Below are positions 41,402 to 50,243 of a DNA stretch of 64,000 bases, piece after piece; the stretch's first letter is position 1; each line of letters starts with the position of its first letter. The stretch is from contig NZ_CP025581.1 of the NCBI RefSeq assembly GCF_002865585.1, positions 2,480,001 through 2,544,000 on the forward strand, given 5' to 3'. The translations under genes were made by a program, and so were the position numbers. The notes under the pieces are model-generated. The model was given only the letters and a program-made list of their open reading frames with translations, ran no database searches and was not told where the DNA came from. Source of the stretch: Nocardioides houyundeii (lineage in GTDB: Bacteria > Actinomycetota > Actinomycetes > Propionibacteriales > Nocardioidaceae).

Positions 41402-42343
41402 TCAGAACAGGGCAGAGGCGAGGTTCTGCCGACCCCGCAGCACCCGGGGGTCGTCGTTGCCCACAGCAGCGAAGAGCCCGAGCAGGTGGTCGCGGGCGCG
41501 GGTGCGATCGTCCCCGGCCGTACGGCGGACCAGCTCGACCAGCCGGGTGAACGCGTCCTCGACGTGACCGCCGAGCATGTCGAGGTCCGCGACCAGGGTC
41601 TGGGCGTCGACGTCGTCCGGCGCCTGCGCAGCCGCAGCCCGCGCCGAGTTGAGGTCGACCCCGGCCGTGCGCTGCAGGACCCTGGCCATCGCCAGGCCGG
41701 CGGCGGCCTCGAGGTCCGCGGGGTTGGCGTCGATCAGCTTCTGGTACTCCGCGACCGCCCGGTCCACGTCCCCCTCCCCCAGTGCGTCCTGCGCCGCGGC
41801 GTACCGGGGGTCCACCTCGTCGAGGTCGACACCCTGCACGGCGGCGGCGTCCCGCGGCTGGTGCCGTTCGACGATGCCCTGGGTGGTGAGCTGCTGGACC
41901 ACCTGGGTGAGGGCGGCGCGCAGCTCCTCCCGGGGCAGCACGTCCTGGAAGAGCGGCATCGGGCGACCCTCGATCACCGCGACCACGAGCGGGATCGAGG
42001 GGATCTGCATGGCCTGGGCGATCTGCGGCGCGGCGTCGATGTCCACCAGACCCACCAGGAACCTGCCCTCGAACTCGCCCGACAGCGCGCGGAGGTCGTC
42101 GGCGAGCTGCCCGCTCTCGGGCATCCGGGTGTGGGAGTAGAAGACCAGCAGCACCGGGGCCGTCATGGAGGACTCCAGCACCTGCTGGAAGTTCTGCTCC
42201 GTCACGTCGACCGCGTAGGCACTGGAGCCGGCGTCGGGCTGAGGCGTCGAGCCGGCCCCGGCGGCGGTGGTCGGGGCGGGTCGCTTGAGGGCGGAGAGGT
42301 CGATGGCTCCGGGACGGGAGAACGGACGCTGCGTCATGGGCAC
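41402..42343 (-). CDS. Thioredoxin-like co-chaperone (YbbN/CnoX type)
   Basis: A 313-residue protein. After a flexible N-terminus, residues about 45-150 form a thioredoxin fold (VTEQNFQQVLESSMTAPVLLVFYSH), but the CxxC active site is replaced by SHTRMPES, so it cannot act as a normal disulfide reductase. The C-terminal half has TPR-like helices (DRAVAEYQKLIDANPADLEAA). This domain order is that of YbbN/CnoX, a holdase chaperone. ATG 42343 is used; ATG 42337 two codons later is equally possible. Confidence 0.9.
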   Translation of the reverse strand: MPMTQRPFSRPGAIDLSALKRPAPTTAAGAGSTPQPDAGSSAYAVDVTEQNFQQVLESSMTAPVLLVFYSHTRMPESGQLADDLRALSGEFEGRFLVGLVDIDAAPQIAQAMQIPSIPLVVAVIEGRPMPLFQDVLPREELRAALTQVVQQLTTQGIVERHQPRDAAAVQGVDLDEVDPRYAAAQDALGEGDVDRAVAEYQKLIDANPADLEAAAGLAMARVLQRTAGVDLNSARAAAAQAPDDVDAQTLVADLDMLGGHVEDAFTRLVELVRRTAGDDRTRARDHLLGLFAAVGNDDPRVLRGRQNLASALF

Positions 42344-42413
42344 ATTGTCGCGGATCGCTCCACACCACGCATCCCGGCCCCTGGCGGGCGGACCACGTCG
42401 GACCCGTCTCGCC

Positions 42414-43649
42414 TCAGGCCAGGCCGAGTCCCGCCGCCTCCTCCCACAGCTCTTCGCGCACCGAGGGGTGGGCCGCCTGCTCGATCAGGGCGCGCGCCTG
42501 CTCGCGCTGGTCGTGGCCGAAGACCTGGGCCACCCCGTGCTCGGTCACCACCGCGCTCATCTGGAACGAGGTGACCGGCTCGTCGACGAGCGGGACGATC
42601 GTGGAGCAGTCCGCCTTCGGGTGCCAGGACTTGAGGGCGATCAGCGCCTGTCCGCCCTGGCTGTGCAGCGCGCCGACGATGAAGTCGGTCTGGCCCCCGA
42701 AGCCGGAGTGGATGCGGGCGCTGATCCGAGACGCGTTCGCCTGGCCGAACAGGTCGACCTGCAGTGCCGTGTTGATGCTGGTCATCTGCGGGTTGGCGGC
42801 GATCCGGGCAGGGTCGTTGGACACCTCGGTCCGCAGCATCTCGATCCGCTCGTTGCCGTCCACCCACTCCAGCAGCTCGGCCGAGCCGAAGAGGAAGGAC
42901 GAGCGGATCGGGACTGCCTGGTCCAACGCCCCGGCCAGCTCCAGGGCCAGCACGCTGTCGGAGAACATCTCGGTCCAGATCTGCAGCCCTCTGCGCCCCA
43001 CCAGGCCCCTCATGCTGGCGTCCGGAACCGCGCCGATGCCGGCCTGGAGGCACGAGCCGTCCGAGACCCGGTCCGCCACTCGGGCACCGATGAGCGCGTA
43101 GTCGTCGTCGATCCCGCCCGGAGGAGCGGTAGGCAGCGGACCGTCGGCCGGGATCATCAGGTCGATCTGGTCCACCCGGACGAGCGCCGCCCCCCCGGTC
43201 CACGGCATCTGCCGGTTAACCTGGGCCACCACCTGTCCCCCACGGGCCCGTGCGGCCTCGATGGCCGCCGGGATCACGTTGACCTCGACCCCCAGGGAGA
43301 CGTAGCCGTTGCGCGGCTCGGTGGTGTGCACCAGGACCAGGTCCGGCGGCTGGGTGCTGTGGAACAGGCTCGGGACCATGGAGAGCCGGCACGGGACGTA
43401 CCGCAGCCGGGCGCTGCGGCGCTGCCCTGGCCCCACGAAGGAGGTCTCCAGCTCCACTCCGGGCCGGTCGGGCAGACCGTGCTGGCCGTTGAGCGCCCAC
43501 AGCCGGTAGGAGTCCAGCTCGGTATCGACCAGCCCCAGCACGTGCCAGGGCGTCGCATGGTTCCCGCTCACCACGATGCGGGGGTCGGCGGGCAGGGTGG
43601 AGAGCACGTTCGTCAGGGTCACGAGACCATTGCACCAGGTCTGTACCAC
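42414..43649 (-). CDS. Acetyl-CoA hydrolase/transferase family protein
   Basis: A 411-residue family I CoA-transferase. It has HTTEPRNGYVSLGVEVN, DGSCLQAGIGAVPDASM and HSGFGGQTDFIVGALHSQGG, the last being the C-terminal domain signature, plus the EMFSD region with the likely catalytic Glu in ITWTEM-like context (IWTEMFSDSV). Members move CoA between acetyl-CoA and acids such as 4-hydroxybutyrate or succinate; the substrate is open. The start is uncertain between GTG 43649 and GTG 43622. It diverges from the SDR gene. Confidence 0.88.
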   Translation of the reverse strand: MVQTWCNGLVTLTNVLSTLPADPRIVVSGNHATPWHVLGLVDTELDSYRLWALNGQHGLPDRPGVELETSFVGPGQRRSARLRYVPCRLSMVPSLFHSTQPPDLVLVHTTEPRNGYVSLGVEVNVIPAAIEAARARGGQVVAQVNRQMPWTGGAALVRVDQIDLMIPADGPLPTAPPGGIDDDYALIGARVADRVSDGSCLQAGIGAVPDASMRGLVGRRGLQIWTEMFSDSVLALELAGALDQAVPIRSSFLFGSAELLEWVDGNERIEMLRTEVSNDPARIAANPQMTSINTALQVDLFGQANASRISARIHSGFGGQTDFIVGALHSQGGQALIALKSWHPKADCSTIVPLVDEPVTSFQMSAVVTEHGVAQVFGHDQREQARALIEQAAHPSVREELWEEAAGLGLA

Positions 43650-43776
43650 ACCTTCACAGCGACTCGGATTCCTGATAGAAACCTCTCACCCACATTCGCT
43701 GCCGCGCACGTGGGTCACCCGTTTTCCGCGCAGGCCTGAGCAACCGGCGCGAGGGACTTCCTGGAGGGGATGTCGT

Positions 43777-44520
43777 GTGATCGACGTCGGATTCGACTTC
43801 ACCGGCCGGCACGTGCTGGTCACCGGAGGGACGCGTGGCCTCGGCCTGGCCGTGGCGCAGGCCTTCCTGGACGCAGGGGCCCGGGTGTCCATCACCGGGA
43901 CCAAGATCCTGCCGTCCCTCTACGACGCCGATCTCAGCCGCTTCGAGTACCACCAGCTGCGCCTGGCAAGCAGTGACGCGATCGAGTCGTTCGTGGAGCG
44001 CATCGGTGCCCTCGACGTGCTCGTCAACACCGCCGGCGCGCGCCTCTCCACCGACCTTGCCGAGCACGAGCGGGAGTTCCTCTGCCACTCCGCCCGCCTC
44101 GGGTTCGTCGGCCCCCTGCGGCTGACCCAGCAGCTGAGACCGCGACTGTGCGCCTCGCGCGCGCCGGGCGGCGGTGCCGTCATCCACGCCGGCTCCACCG
44201 CCAAGTGGCTGGAGCTGACCCAGACCCCGGCTGACGCCGAGGCGGAGCTGGTGGCCCAGACGTCGCGCACCGGACGCGCCTGGCAGCGCCTCGGCTCCCG
44301 GGTCAACATGGTGCTGCCTCCCCCGCGGTTCAGCGTGCCGCACCAGCAGCGGGGGCACTTCTCCTCCTACGCCACCACCGGGGACAGTGCTCTCCTCACC
44401 CGCCCGCGGACCGCCTCCGGTGTCACGGCGGAGCAGATCGCCTCGGTCATCCTGTTCCTGTCCAGCGGCGGAGCCGCGGCAGTCACCGGCCAGACGATCC
44501 GCACCGACGCCACGCGCTGA
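43777..44520 (+). CDS. SDR-family protein lacking the Tyr-Lys catalytic pair
   Basis: A 247-residue short-chain dehydrogenase fold. The cofactor motif is VLVTGGTRGLGLAVAQAF and the NAG motif appears as LVNTAGARL. The Ser of the active site seems kept (IHAGSTAKWLEL), but the YxxxK motif expected 10-15 residues later is absent (ELVAQTSRTGRAWQRLG). It may have lost redox activity or use other residues. GTG 43777 is well supported by GGAGGGG 7 bases upstream. The C-terminus (ASVILFLSSGGAAAVTGQTI) is standard for the fold. Confidence 0.88.
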   Translation: MIDVGFDFTGRHVLVTGGTRGLGLAVAQAFLDAGARVSITGTKILPSLYDADLSRFEYHQLRLASSDAIESFVERIGALDVLVNTAGARLSTDLAEHEREFLCHSARLGFVGPLRLTQQLRPRLCASRAPGGGAVIHAGSTAKWLELTQTPADAEAELVAQTSRTGRAWQRLGSRVNMVLPPPRFSVPHQQRGHFSSYATTGDSALLTRPRTASGVTAEQIASVILFLSSGGAAAVTGQTIRTDATR

Positions 44521-44536
44521 GGCGCAGGCGAGCGGC

Positions 44537-45025
44537 TCAGAAGTCGCCGGCGTCCTCGCGGACCGGGCGCAGCAGCGCGCTGACCTCGCGGAGCTGGTCC
44601 CGGCTGAGCACCCCAAGCCCGAAGTCGGCTGAGACCAGGTCGTCCGTCGCGGCCACCACGAGCTGGCGTCCGGCGTCGGTGATCTCCGCCAGCACCGTCC
44701 GGCCGTCCTCAGGATGGGGCCGGCGCGCCACCAGCCCGGCCACCTCGAGGCGCCGCACGATCGAGGTGACGGAGGTGGGGTGCACCTGGAGACGCTCCCC
44801 CATCTTGCCCAGCGGCAGCGAGCCGCGTGAGGAGAAGACCAGCAGCACCAGTGCCTCGTAGCGGGCGAACGTGAGCCCGTGCGGGCGCAGCAGCCCGTCG
44901 AGACGGGACAGCACGATCTGCTGGGCGCGCATCAACGAGGTGACCGCGTGCATCGCGGTGACACCCTCCCAACGGGCCTCCCACTGCCGGGCCGCCTCAT
45001 CGATGGGGTCGAAGGGCAGGGACAT
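44537..45025 (-). CDS. MarR-family transcriptional regulator
   Basis: A 162-residue winged-helix protein. LTFARYEALVLLVFSSRGSL, then LQVHPTSVTSIVRRLEVAGL (recognition helix) and RPHPEDGRTVLAEITDAGRQ (wing with the DxR motif) match MarR. Such dimers repress genes until a ligand binds. The start ATG overlaps the stop of the PH-domain gene by one base (TGATG), so they are coupled. The target is unknown and could be its own operon or the divergent SDR/CoA-transferase region. Confidence 0.93.
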   Translation of the reverse strand: MSLPFDPIDEAARQWEARWEGVTAMHAVTSLMRAQQIVLSRLDGLLRPHGLTFARYEALVLLVFSSRGSLPLGKMGERLQVHPTSVTSIVRRLEVAGLVARRPHPEDGRTVLAEITDAGRQLVVAATDDLVSADFGLGVLSRDQLREVSALLRPVREDAGDF

Positions 45026-45549
45026 CAGTTGACGACTCTCGGTCCCCGGAGGCCGGCCCGCTGGACGACCCGCTGGATGGAGTGGTCGCGCTCGTTGGGC
45101 CGCCCGACGAACTTGATGTCGCGAAGCCCCTGCTCCTGGGCTGCGGACTCGAAGCAGAAGTGCCCGTACCCCAGCACCCGCCCCAGGAACGGCTTGCTCA
45201 CCGTGATGTCGAGGATCCGCGACAGCGGCATGGTCGCCTGCTGCCGGGAGAACACCCCGTGCACGCGGAAGACCCGCATGTTGGTGATGACGAAGCGGTC
45301 CATGTGCTCGCGCATCGCCAACCAGGTGCCGTGCAGCCCCAGGGCGGCCCCGAGCACGAACGGCAGCCAGGCGATGTCGGGATCGGAGAACAGCATGCCC
45401 ACCAGCAGCGCGCCGGCGCCCGCGAGCTCCAGCGAGGCCCGGACGTACGCCGCCCAGTGGTGCCGGACCTCGTCGACGACGACCTCGCCCTCCTCGCGCA
45501 GCAGGTGCTGCCCGATGTCAGGGTCGGTGAACCACGAGGTCAGGCCCAT
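45025..45549 (-). CDS. PH domain-containing membrane protein (bPH2 type)
   Basis: A 174-residue protein with two hydrophobic helices (about 35-75: LELAGAGALLVGMLF and WLPFVLGAALGLHGTWLAM) followed by a bacterial PH-like domain with FVITNMRVFRVHGVFSRQQATMPLSRILDI. This layout is common in actinobacterial membrane proteins of unknown role. It lies between the small membrane protein gene and the MarR gene on one transcript. Confidence 0.85.
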   Translation of the reverse strand: MGLTSWFTDPDIGQHLLREEGEVVVDEVRHHWAAYVRASLELAGAGALLVGMLFSDPDIAWLPFVLGAALGLHGTWLAMREHMDRFVITNMRVFRVHGVFSRQQATMPLSRILDITVSKPFLGRVLGYGHFCFESAAQEQGLRDIKFVGRPNERDHSIQRVVQRAGLRGPRVVN

Positions 45550-45583
45550 GCCCGGTCCGTCGCAGCGCCAGCGCGAGGCTGGG

Positions 45584-45769
45584 TCACCTGAGCGCCCCGA
45601 AGAAGTTGATCAGGGCCCGGAAGAGCTCGGTGGTCAGTTCCCACGCCTGGCCGGCGCCCGACTTCGCAGCCTCGGCGAGTCCACTGGGGTCGGTGAACAT
45701 CCAGAAGCCGAGGAACACCACGACCAGCACCAGGATCAGTTTCTTGGCTTTCACGTCCGAGAACTCCAT
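45584..45769 (-). CDS. 61-residue single-pass membrane protein
   Basis: MEFSDVKAKKLILVLVVVFL begins this short protein; a membrane helix covers about residues 10-26, and the rest is a soluble amphipathic helix (AGQAWELTTELFRALINFF). No family is recognised. It ends 34 bases before the PH-domain gene and is probably the first gene of that operon. On the minus strand TAGTAAT occurs about 30 bases before the ATG and may belong to the promoter. Confidence 0.7.
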   Translation of the reverse strand: MEFSDVKAKKLILVLVVVFLGFWMFTDPSGLAEAAKSGAGQAWELTTELFRALINFFGALR

Positions 45770-45880
45770 CCACGTCAGGCCACAGGACGCCTATTACTAG
45801 CAGGTTCTCAAGCCCCTGCTCCGCAGGCGCGCCACGATGCGGTCAGTCGCTGCAGGTGGCGGCCCTGACGACAGCGGCGG

Positions 45881-46870
45881 TCACTGAGCAGCCGCGACCG
45901 CGGCGACCAGCCGGTCGGCTGCGGCATAGGGGTCGACGTGGCCAGCGACCACGTCGGCCGCCAGCGCGTCCAGCGAGGCGTGCCCGTGCACGGCTGCCCA
46001 CCGGGCGCGCAGCGTGGCCACGGCGATCGCCTCGATCTCGTCCCGGGCCCGCCGGGTCCGGCGCACCGCCAGCGCCTCGCTGGAGGCGAGCCACTGGTGG
46101 TGACGGGCGATCTCCGTGGCGACCTCGTCGAGCCCTTGCCCCATGCGGGCCACCGTCTTGACGATGGGCGGCTTCCAGGCCCCCGCCGGGCGGTCGCCCA
46201 GGGTGAGCATGGTGCGCAGGTCCCGGCGTACCTGGTCGGCGCCGTCGCGATCAGCCTTGTTGATGACGTAGATGTCGCCGATCTCCAGGATCCCGGCCTT
46301 GGCGGCCTGGATCCCGTCGCCCATCCCGGGGGCGAGCAGCACCAGCGTGGTGTCGGCCAGCCCCGCGACCTCGACCTCGCTCTGGCCGACGCCGACCGTC
46401 TCGACGAGCACGATGTCGTAGCCGGCGGCGTCCAGCACGCGCAGCGCCTGGGGCGTCGTCCAGGCGAGGCCACCCAGATGTCCGCGTGAGGCCATGGACC
46501 GGATGAAGACCCCGGGGTCGAGAGCATGGTCCGACATACGCACCCGGTCCCCCAGCAGCGCTCCGCCGGAGAAGGGCGAGGACGGGTCCACGGCCAGCAC
46601 GCCGACCCGCTTGCCCGCCTTGCGCAGCTGTGTCACCAAGGCGCTGGTCGAGGTGGACTTGCCCACCCCCGGGGACCCGGTGATGCCCACCACGTGCGCC
46701 TGGCCGGCATGGGGGGCCAGCGCGGCCATCACCTCGCGCAGCTGCGGCGACTCGTCCTCCACCAGCGAGATGAGGCGCGCCACGGCTCGCGGGTCGCCCT
46801 CGCGGGCCCGGGAGACGAGTTCGGGGACCGACGCCGCTAAACGGCGCCGGTCCCCGGACTGCGGGGTCAC
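45881..46870 (-). CDS. meaB: Methylmalonyl-CoA mutase-associated GTPase MeaB
   Basis: A 329-residue G3E GTPase that loads and protects B12-dependent acyl-CoA mutases. Walker A is [17 protein letters not shown], the switch region has [19 protein letters not shown], the Walker B-like [16 protein letters not shown] and the guanine-specificity motif NKAD are all present. The C-terminal dimerisation arm is complete. It overlaps the thiolase gene by 4 bases (GTGA), so it is made with it. The ethylmalonyl-CoA mutase encoded at 58384-60405 is a likely client. Confidence 0.95.
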   Translation of the reverse strand: MTPQSGDRRRLAASVPELVSRAREGDPRAVARLISLVEDESPQLREVMAALAPHAGQAHVVGITGSPGVGKSTSTSALVTQLRKAGKRVGVLAVDPSSPFSGGALLGDRVRMSDHALDPGVFIRSMASRGHLGGLAWTTPQALRVLDAAGYDIVLVETVGVGQSEVEVAGLADTTLVLLAPGMGDGIQAAKAGILEIGDIYVINKADRDGADQVRRDLRTMLTLGDRPAGAWKPPIVKTVARMGQGLDEVATEIARHHQWLASSEALAVRRTRRARDEIEAIAVATLRARWAAVHGHASLDALAADVVAGHVDPYAAADRLVAAVAAAQ

Positions 46871-48060
46871 GCCTGCGGGACCCGGATGATCAGTGCGTCA
46901 CCCTGACCGCCGCCACCACACAGGGCGGCAGCGCCCACGCCGCCCCCGCGACGCTTGAGCTCCAGCGCCAGGTGCAGCACGATGCGGGCCCCCGACATCC
47001 CGACCGGGTGCCCCAGTGCGATGGCACCGCCGTTGACGTTCACCTTGTCCTCGTCCAACCCGAGCTCGCGCGCCGAGGAGATGCCGACCGCGGCGAAGGC
47101 CTCGTTGATCTCGAAGAGGTCGATGTCGGTGACCGCGATGCCCTCCTTCTCGACCGCCTTGGCGATGGCCGCCGCGGGCTGCAGCTGCAGCGTGGAGTCG
47201 GGGCCCGCCACCTGGCCGCTGGCACCGATCTCGGCCAGCCAGGTCAGGCCCAGCTCCTCGGCCTTGGCCTTGCTCATGACCACCACGGCGCAGGCGCCGT
47301 CGGAGATCTGGGAGGCGGTGCCGGCGGTGATCGTGCCCTCCTTGGAGAAGGCGGGGCGCAGCTTGGCCAGGGTCTCGGCCGTGGTCTCGGCACGGACCCC
47401 CTCGTCCACCGACACCACGGTGTCACCGCGGCGCGAGCTGATGGTGACCGGGACGATCTCCTCGTCGAAGGCGCCGTTCTTCTGGGCCTCCACCGCCAGG
47501 CGGTGGCTGCGCGCGGCGAAGATGTCCTGCTCCTCGCGGGTGAGGTTCGCGGCCGCCGCGTTGCACTCCTCGGTCAGCAGCCCCATCGCCTGCTTGGTGA
47601 ACTGGTCGTAGAGCGCGTCGTAGGCCATCGAGTCCACCAGCGCGGTGTCGCCGTACTTGAAGCCCTCACGGGACTTCGGGAGCAGGTGCGGCGCCTGGGT
47701 CATCGACTCCATGCCGCCGGCCACCACGATCTCGTGCTCGCCGGCGCGGATCAGCTGGTCGGCCAGCGCGATGGCGTTGATGCCGGAGAGGCAGACCTTG
47801 TTGATGGTCAGGGCCGGCACGTTCATCGGCACCCCGCCGTTGACGGCCGCCTGGCGGGCGGTGATCTGGCCGGCGCCGGCCTGGATCACGTGGCCCATGA
47901 TGACGTACTCGACCTGGTCGCCCGAGACGCCGGCCTTGTCGAGAGCGCCCTTGATGGCGACCCCGCCCAGGTCGGCCGCGGACTGGTCCTTGAGTCCGCC
48001 GAGGAGACGGCCGATCGGGGTGCGAGCCCCAGCGACGATGACGGAAGTGGTGCCTGACAT
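46867..48060 (-). CDS. Acetyl-CoA C-acetyltransferase (thiolase)
   Basis: A 397-residue thiolase. The nucleophile Cys90 lies in [17 protein letters not shown], the His in [17 protein letters not shown], and the second Cys in [15 protein letters not shown]. It joins two acetyl-CoA to acetoacetyl-CoA or works in beta-oxidation. In this context it can supply the first step of the ethylmalonyl-CoA route. AGGAGG is 7 bases before ATG 48060. Confidence 0.95.
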   Translation of the reverse strand: MSGTTSVIVAGARTPIGRLLGGLKDQSAADLGGVAIKGALDKAGVSGDQVEYVIMGHVIQAGAGQITARQAAVNGGVPMNVPALTINKVCLSGINAIALADQLIRAGEHEIVVAGGMESMTQAPHLLPKSREGFKYGDTALVDSMAYDALYDQFTKQAMGLLTEECNAAAANLTREEQDIFAARSHRLAVEAQKNGAFDEEIVPVTISSRRGDTVVSVDEGVRAETTAETLAKLRPAFSKEGTITAGTASQISDGACAVVVMSKAKAEELGLTWLAEIGASGQVAGPDSTLQLQPAAAIAKAVEKEGIAVTDIDLFEINEAFAAVGISSARELGLDEDKVNVNGGAIALGHPVGMSGARIVLHLALELKRRGGGVGAAALCGGGGQGDALIIRVPQA

Positions 48061-48097
48061 GCGGGTGCCTCCTGTGCTGGCATGGTGGATGCCGCCG

Positions 48098-48103
48098 AGC
48101 CTA
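48098..48103 (-). promoter_or_regulatory. -10 box of the thiolase-meaB transcript
   Basis: TAGGCT on the minus strand, 37 bases before the thiolase start, leaving a short leader that contains the ribosome-binding site. Confidence 0.35.
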
Positions 48104-48185
48104 GCCCGAGGAGCGGGACACCCCCCTCCTGTCCCTGATGTGGACCGGTGCACACGGAGCCGGGCGCACCAGCCACCATGTGGCC

Positions 48186-48638
48186 ATGAGCGCACCGCTG
48201 GAAATCCCCGACCACCTGTTCACCGCGATCGACCACGTCGGCATCGCCGTCCCCGACCTCGACGAGGCCATCGCGTTCTACCGCGACACCTTCGGCATGA
48301 AGGTGGCCCACCAGGAGACCAACGAGGAGCAGGGCGTGCGCGAGGCGATGATCGCCGTCGGCGACTCCGGCTCGATGATCCAGCTGCTGGCTCCTCTCAA
48401 CGAGGAGTCCACGATCGCGAAGTTCCTCACCCGCTCCGGTCCCGGACTGCAGCAGCTGGCCTACCGGGTCACCGACGTCGACGCGGTCTGCGAGATCCTG
48501 CGCAGCCGCGGCGTCCGCCTGCTCTACGACGCCCCCAAGCGCGGCACCGCCAGCTCGCGGATCAACTTCGTGCACCCCAAGGATGCCGGCGGCGTGCTGG
48601 TCGAGCTGGTCGAGCCGGCCGCCTCGGGCGGCCACTGA
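48186..48638 (+). CDS. mce: Methylmalonyl-CoA epimerase
   Basis: A 150-residue VOC-fold enzyme converting (2S)- and (2R)-methylmalonyl-CoA. It starts with [21 protein letters not shown] and has [20 protein letters not shown] and [15 protein letters not shown], with the metal-binding His and Glu residues of the family. ATG 48186 gives the usual N-terminus, without a clear ribosome-binding site. It lies just before ccrA on the same strand. Confidence 0.93.
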   Translation: MSAPLEIPDHLFTAIDHVGIAVPDLDEAIAFYRDTFGMKVAHQETNEEQGVREAMIAVGDSGSMIQLLAPLNEESTIAKFLTRSGPGLQQLAYRVTDVDAVCEILRSRGVRLLYDAPKRGTASSRINFVHPKDAGGVLVELVEPAASGGH

Positions 48639-48696
48639 GCCACCCGGCGACGCGCCGCTGTGACTATGACCTCACGCACATTCGGTTCGCATAGTG

Positions 48697-48710
48697 TTAC
48701 CCGTGGGTAA
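48697..48710. promoter_or_regulatory. Palindrome TTACCC-GT-GGGTAA in the ccrA promoter
   Basis: A 14-base inverted repeat placed 39 bases before the ccrA start. TAGTGT (48692-48697) just upstream could be the -10 box, so the repeat would cover the transcription start, a classic repressor site. TetR-type regulators commonly bind such repeats, but the regulator is not identified. Confidence 0.5.
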
Positions 48711-48749
48711 TCTTCGCCTCAGCACCCTGACCCCCTAGGAGACGATCCA

Positions 48750-50087
48750 GTGCAGAACATCCTCGATGCCATCCTCGCCGGTGACACGGCGGCGGAGGAC
48801 TTCGCCAACCTCCCGCTGCCCGAGTCCTACCGCGCCGCGACGGTGCACAAGGACGAGGTCGACATGTTCGAGGGCATCGCGACCCGCGACAAGGACCCCC
48901 GCAAGTCGCTCCACGTCGAGGACGTGGCCCTGCCCGAGCTCGGCCCGGGCGAGGCCCTCGTGGCGGTGATGGCCTCCGCGATCAACTACAACACCGTGTG
49001 GACCTCGATCTTCGAGCCGGTCTCCACCTTCGGCTTCCTGGAGCGCTACGGGCGCCTCTCGGAGCTGACCAAGCGCCACGACCTGCCCTACCACGTGGTC
49101 GGCTCCGACCTGTCCGGCGTCGTCCTCCGGACGGGCCCGGGCGTGACGAAGTGGAAGCCGGGCACCGAGGTCGTGGCGCACTGCCTCTCGGTGGAGCTGG
49201 AGGGTCCCGAGGGTCACGACGACACGATGATGGACCCCGAGCAGCGGATCTGGGGCTTCGAGACGAACTTCGGTGGGCTCGCCCACGTCGCCCTGGTCAA
49301 GGCCAACCAGCTGATGCCGAAGCCGAAGCACCTCACCTGGGAGGAGGCCGCCTCGCCGGGCCTGGTCAACTCCACCGCCTACCGCCAGCTGGTCTCCAAG
49401 AACGGTGGCGCCATGAAGCAGGGCGACAACGTCCTGGTCTGGGGCGCCTCCGGCGGTCTCGGCGGGTTCGCCACCCAGTACGCCCTCAACGGTGGCGCCA
49501 CCCCGATCTGCGTGGTCTCCAACGAGGAGAAGGCGAACATCGCGCGCTCCATGGGTGCGGAGCTGATCATCAACCGCTCCGAGGAGGACTTCAAGTTCTG
49601 GAAGGACGAGCACACCCAGGACCCCAAGGAGTGGAAGCGCCTCGGCGCCAAGATCCGCGAGCTCACCGGTGGTGAGGACATCGACATCGTCTTCGAGCAC
49701 CCCGGTCGGGAGACCTTCGGGGCTTCGGTCTACGTCACCCGCAAGGGGGGCACCATCACCACCTGCGCCTCGACCTCGGGCTACATGCACGAGTACGACA
49801 ACCGGTACCTGTGGATGAACCTCAAGCGCATCGTCTCCTCGCACTTCGCCAACTACCGCGAGTCGTGGGAGGCCAACCGCCTCATCGCCCAAGGCAAGAT
49901 CCACCCCACGGTCTCGCGGACCTACACCCTCGACGAGGTCGGCCAGGCCGCTCTGGACGTCCACAACAACGCCCACCAGGGCAAGGTGGGCGTGCTCTGC
50001 CTGGCACCCCAGGAGGGCCTGGGCGTGCGCAACGACGAGATGCGCGCCCAGCACGTGGACAAGATCAACCGCTTCCGCGGCGTCTGA
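48750..50087 (+). CDS. ccrA: Crotonyl-CoA carboxylase/reductase
   Basis: A 445-residue zinc-independent MDR enzyme that reduces crotonyl-CoA with NADPH and CO2 to ethylmalonyl-CoA, the key step of the ethylmalonyl-CoA pathway. Characteristic are the N-terminus FANLPLPESYRAATVHKDEV, AINYNTVWTSIFEPVSTFGF, VLVWGASGGLGGFATQYAL (cofactor site) and ENNGG-like LVSKNGGAMKQGDN. Without CO2 it could also make butyryl-CoA. GTG 48750 follows AGGAGA by about 9 bases. A palindrome in the promoter suggests regulation. Confidence 0.95.
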   Translation: MQNILDAILAGDTAAEDFANLPLPESYRAATVHKDEVDMFEGIATRDKDPRKSLHVEDVALPELGPGEALVAVMASAINYNTVWTSIFEPVSTFGFLERYGRLSELTKRHDLPYHVVGSDLSGVVLRTGPGVTKWKPGTEVVAHCLSVELEGPEGHDDTMMDPEQRIWGFETNFGGLAHVALVKANQLMPKPKHLTWEEAASPGLVNSTAYRQLVSKNGGAMKQGDNVLVWGASGGLGGFATQYALNGGATPICVVSNEEKANIARSMGAELIINRSEEDFKFWKDEHTQDPKEWKRLGAKIRELTGGEDIDIVFEHPGRETFGASVYVTRKGGTITTCASTSGYMHEYDNRYLWMNLKRIVSSHFANYRESWEANRLIAQGKIHPTVSRTYTLDEVGQAALDVHNNAHQGKVGVLCLAPQEGLGVRNDEMRAQHVDKINRFRGV

Positions 50088-50243
50088 GCCACCGCGCTGC
50101 CTCACCCCGCTCACCGACACGCCCCGGTTCGCGTGACTTCCATCCCGGAGTCCGCGAGCCGGGGTGTGTTAGTTGCCGGGCATCAGTAACACTGGAGGGC
50201 ACCGCACACCGCACCGAGATCCCAGAAGGGGTGCCCCACCACC

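Noticed and set aside
46867..48060. Thiolase as part of a polyhydroxybutyrate operon
   Set aside because: No synthase (phaC) or acetoacetyl-CoA reductase (phaB) is adjacent; the coupling to meaB points to acyl-CoA assimilation.
50166..50192. GTGTTA-N15-TAACAC before the coiled-coil gene as an operator
   Set aside because: The half-sites are short and widely spaced and no similar site was seen at another promoter in the window.
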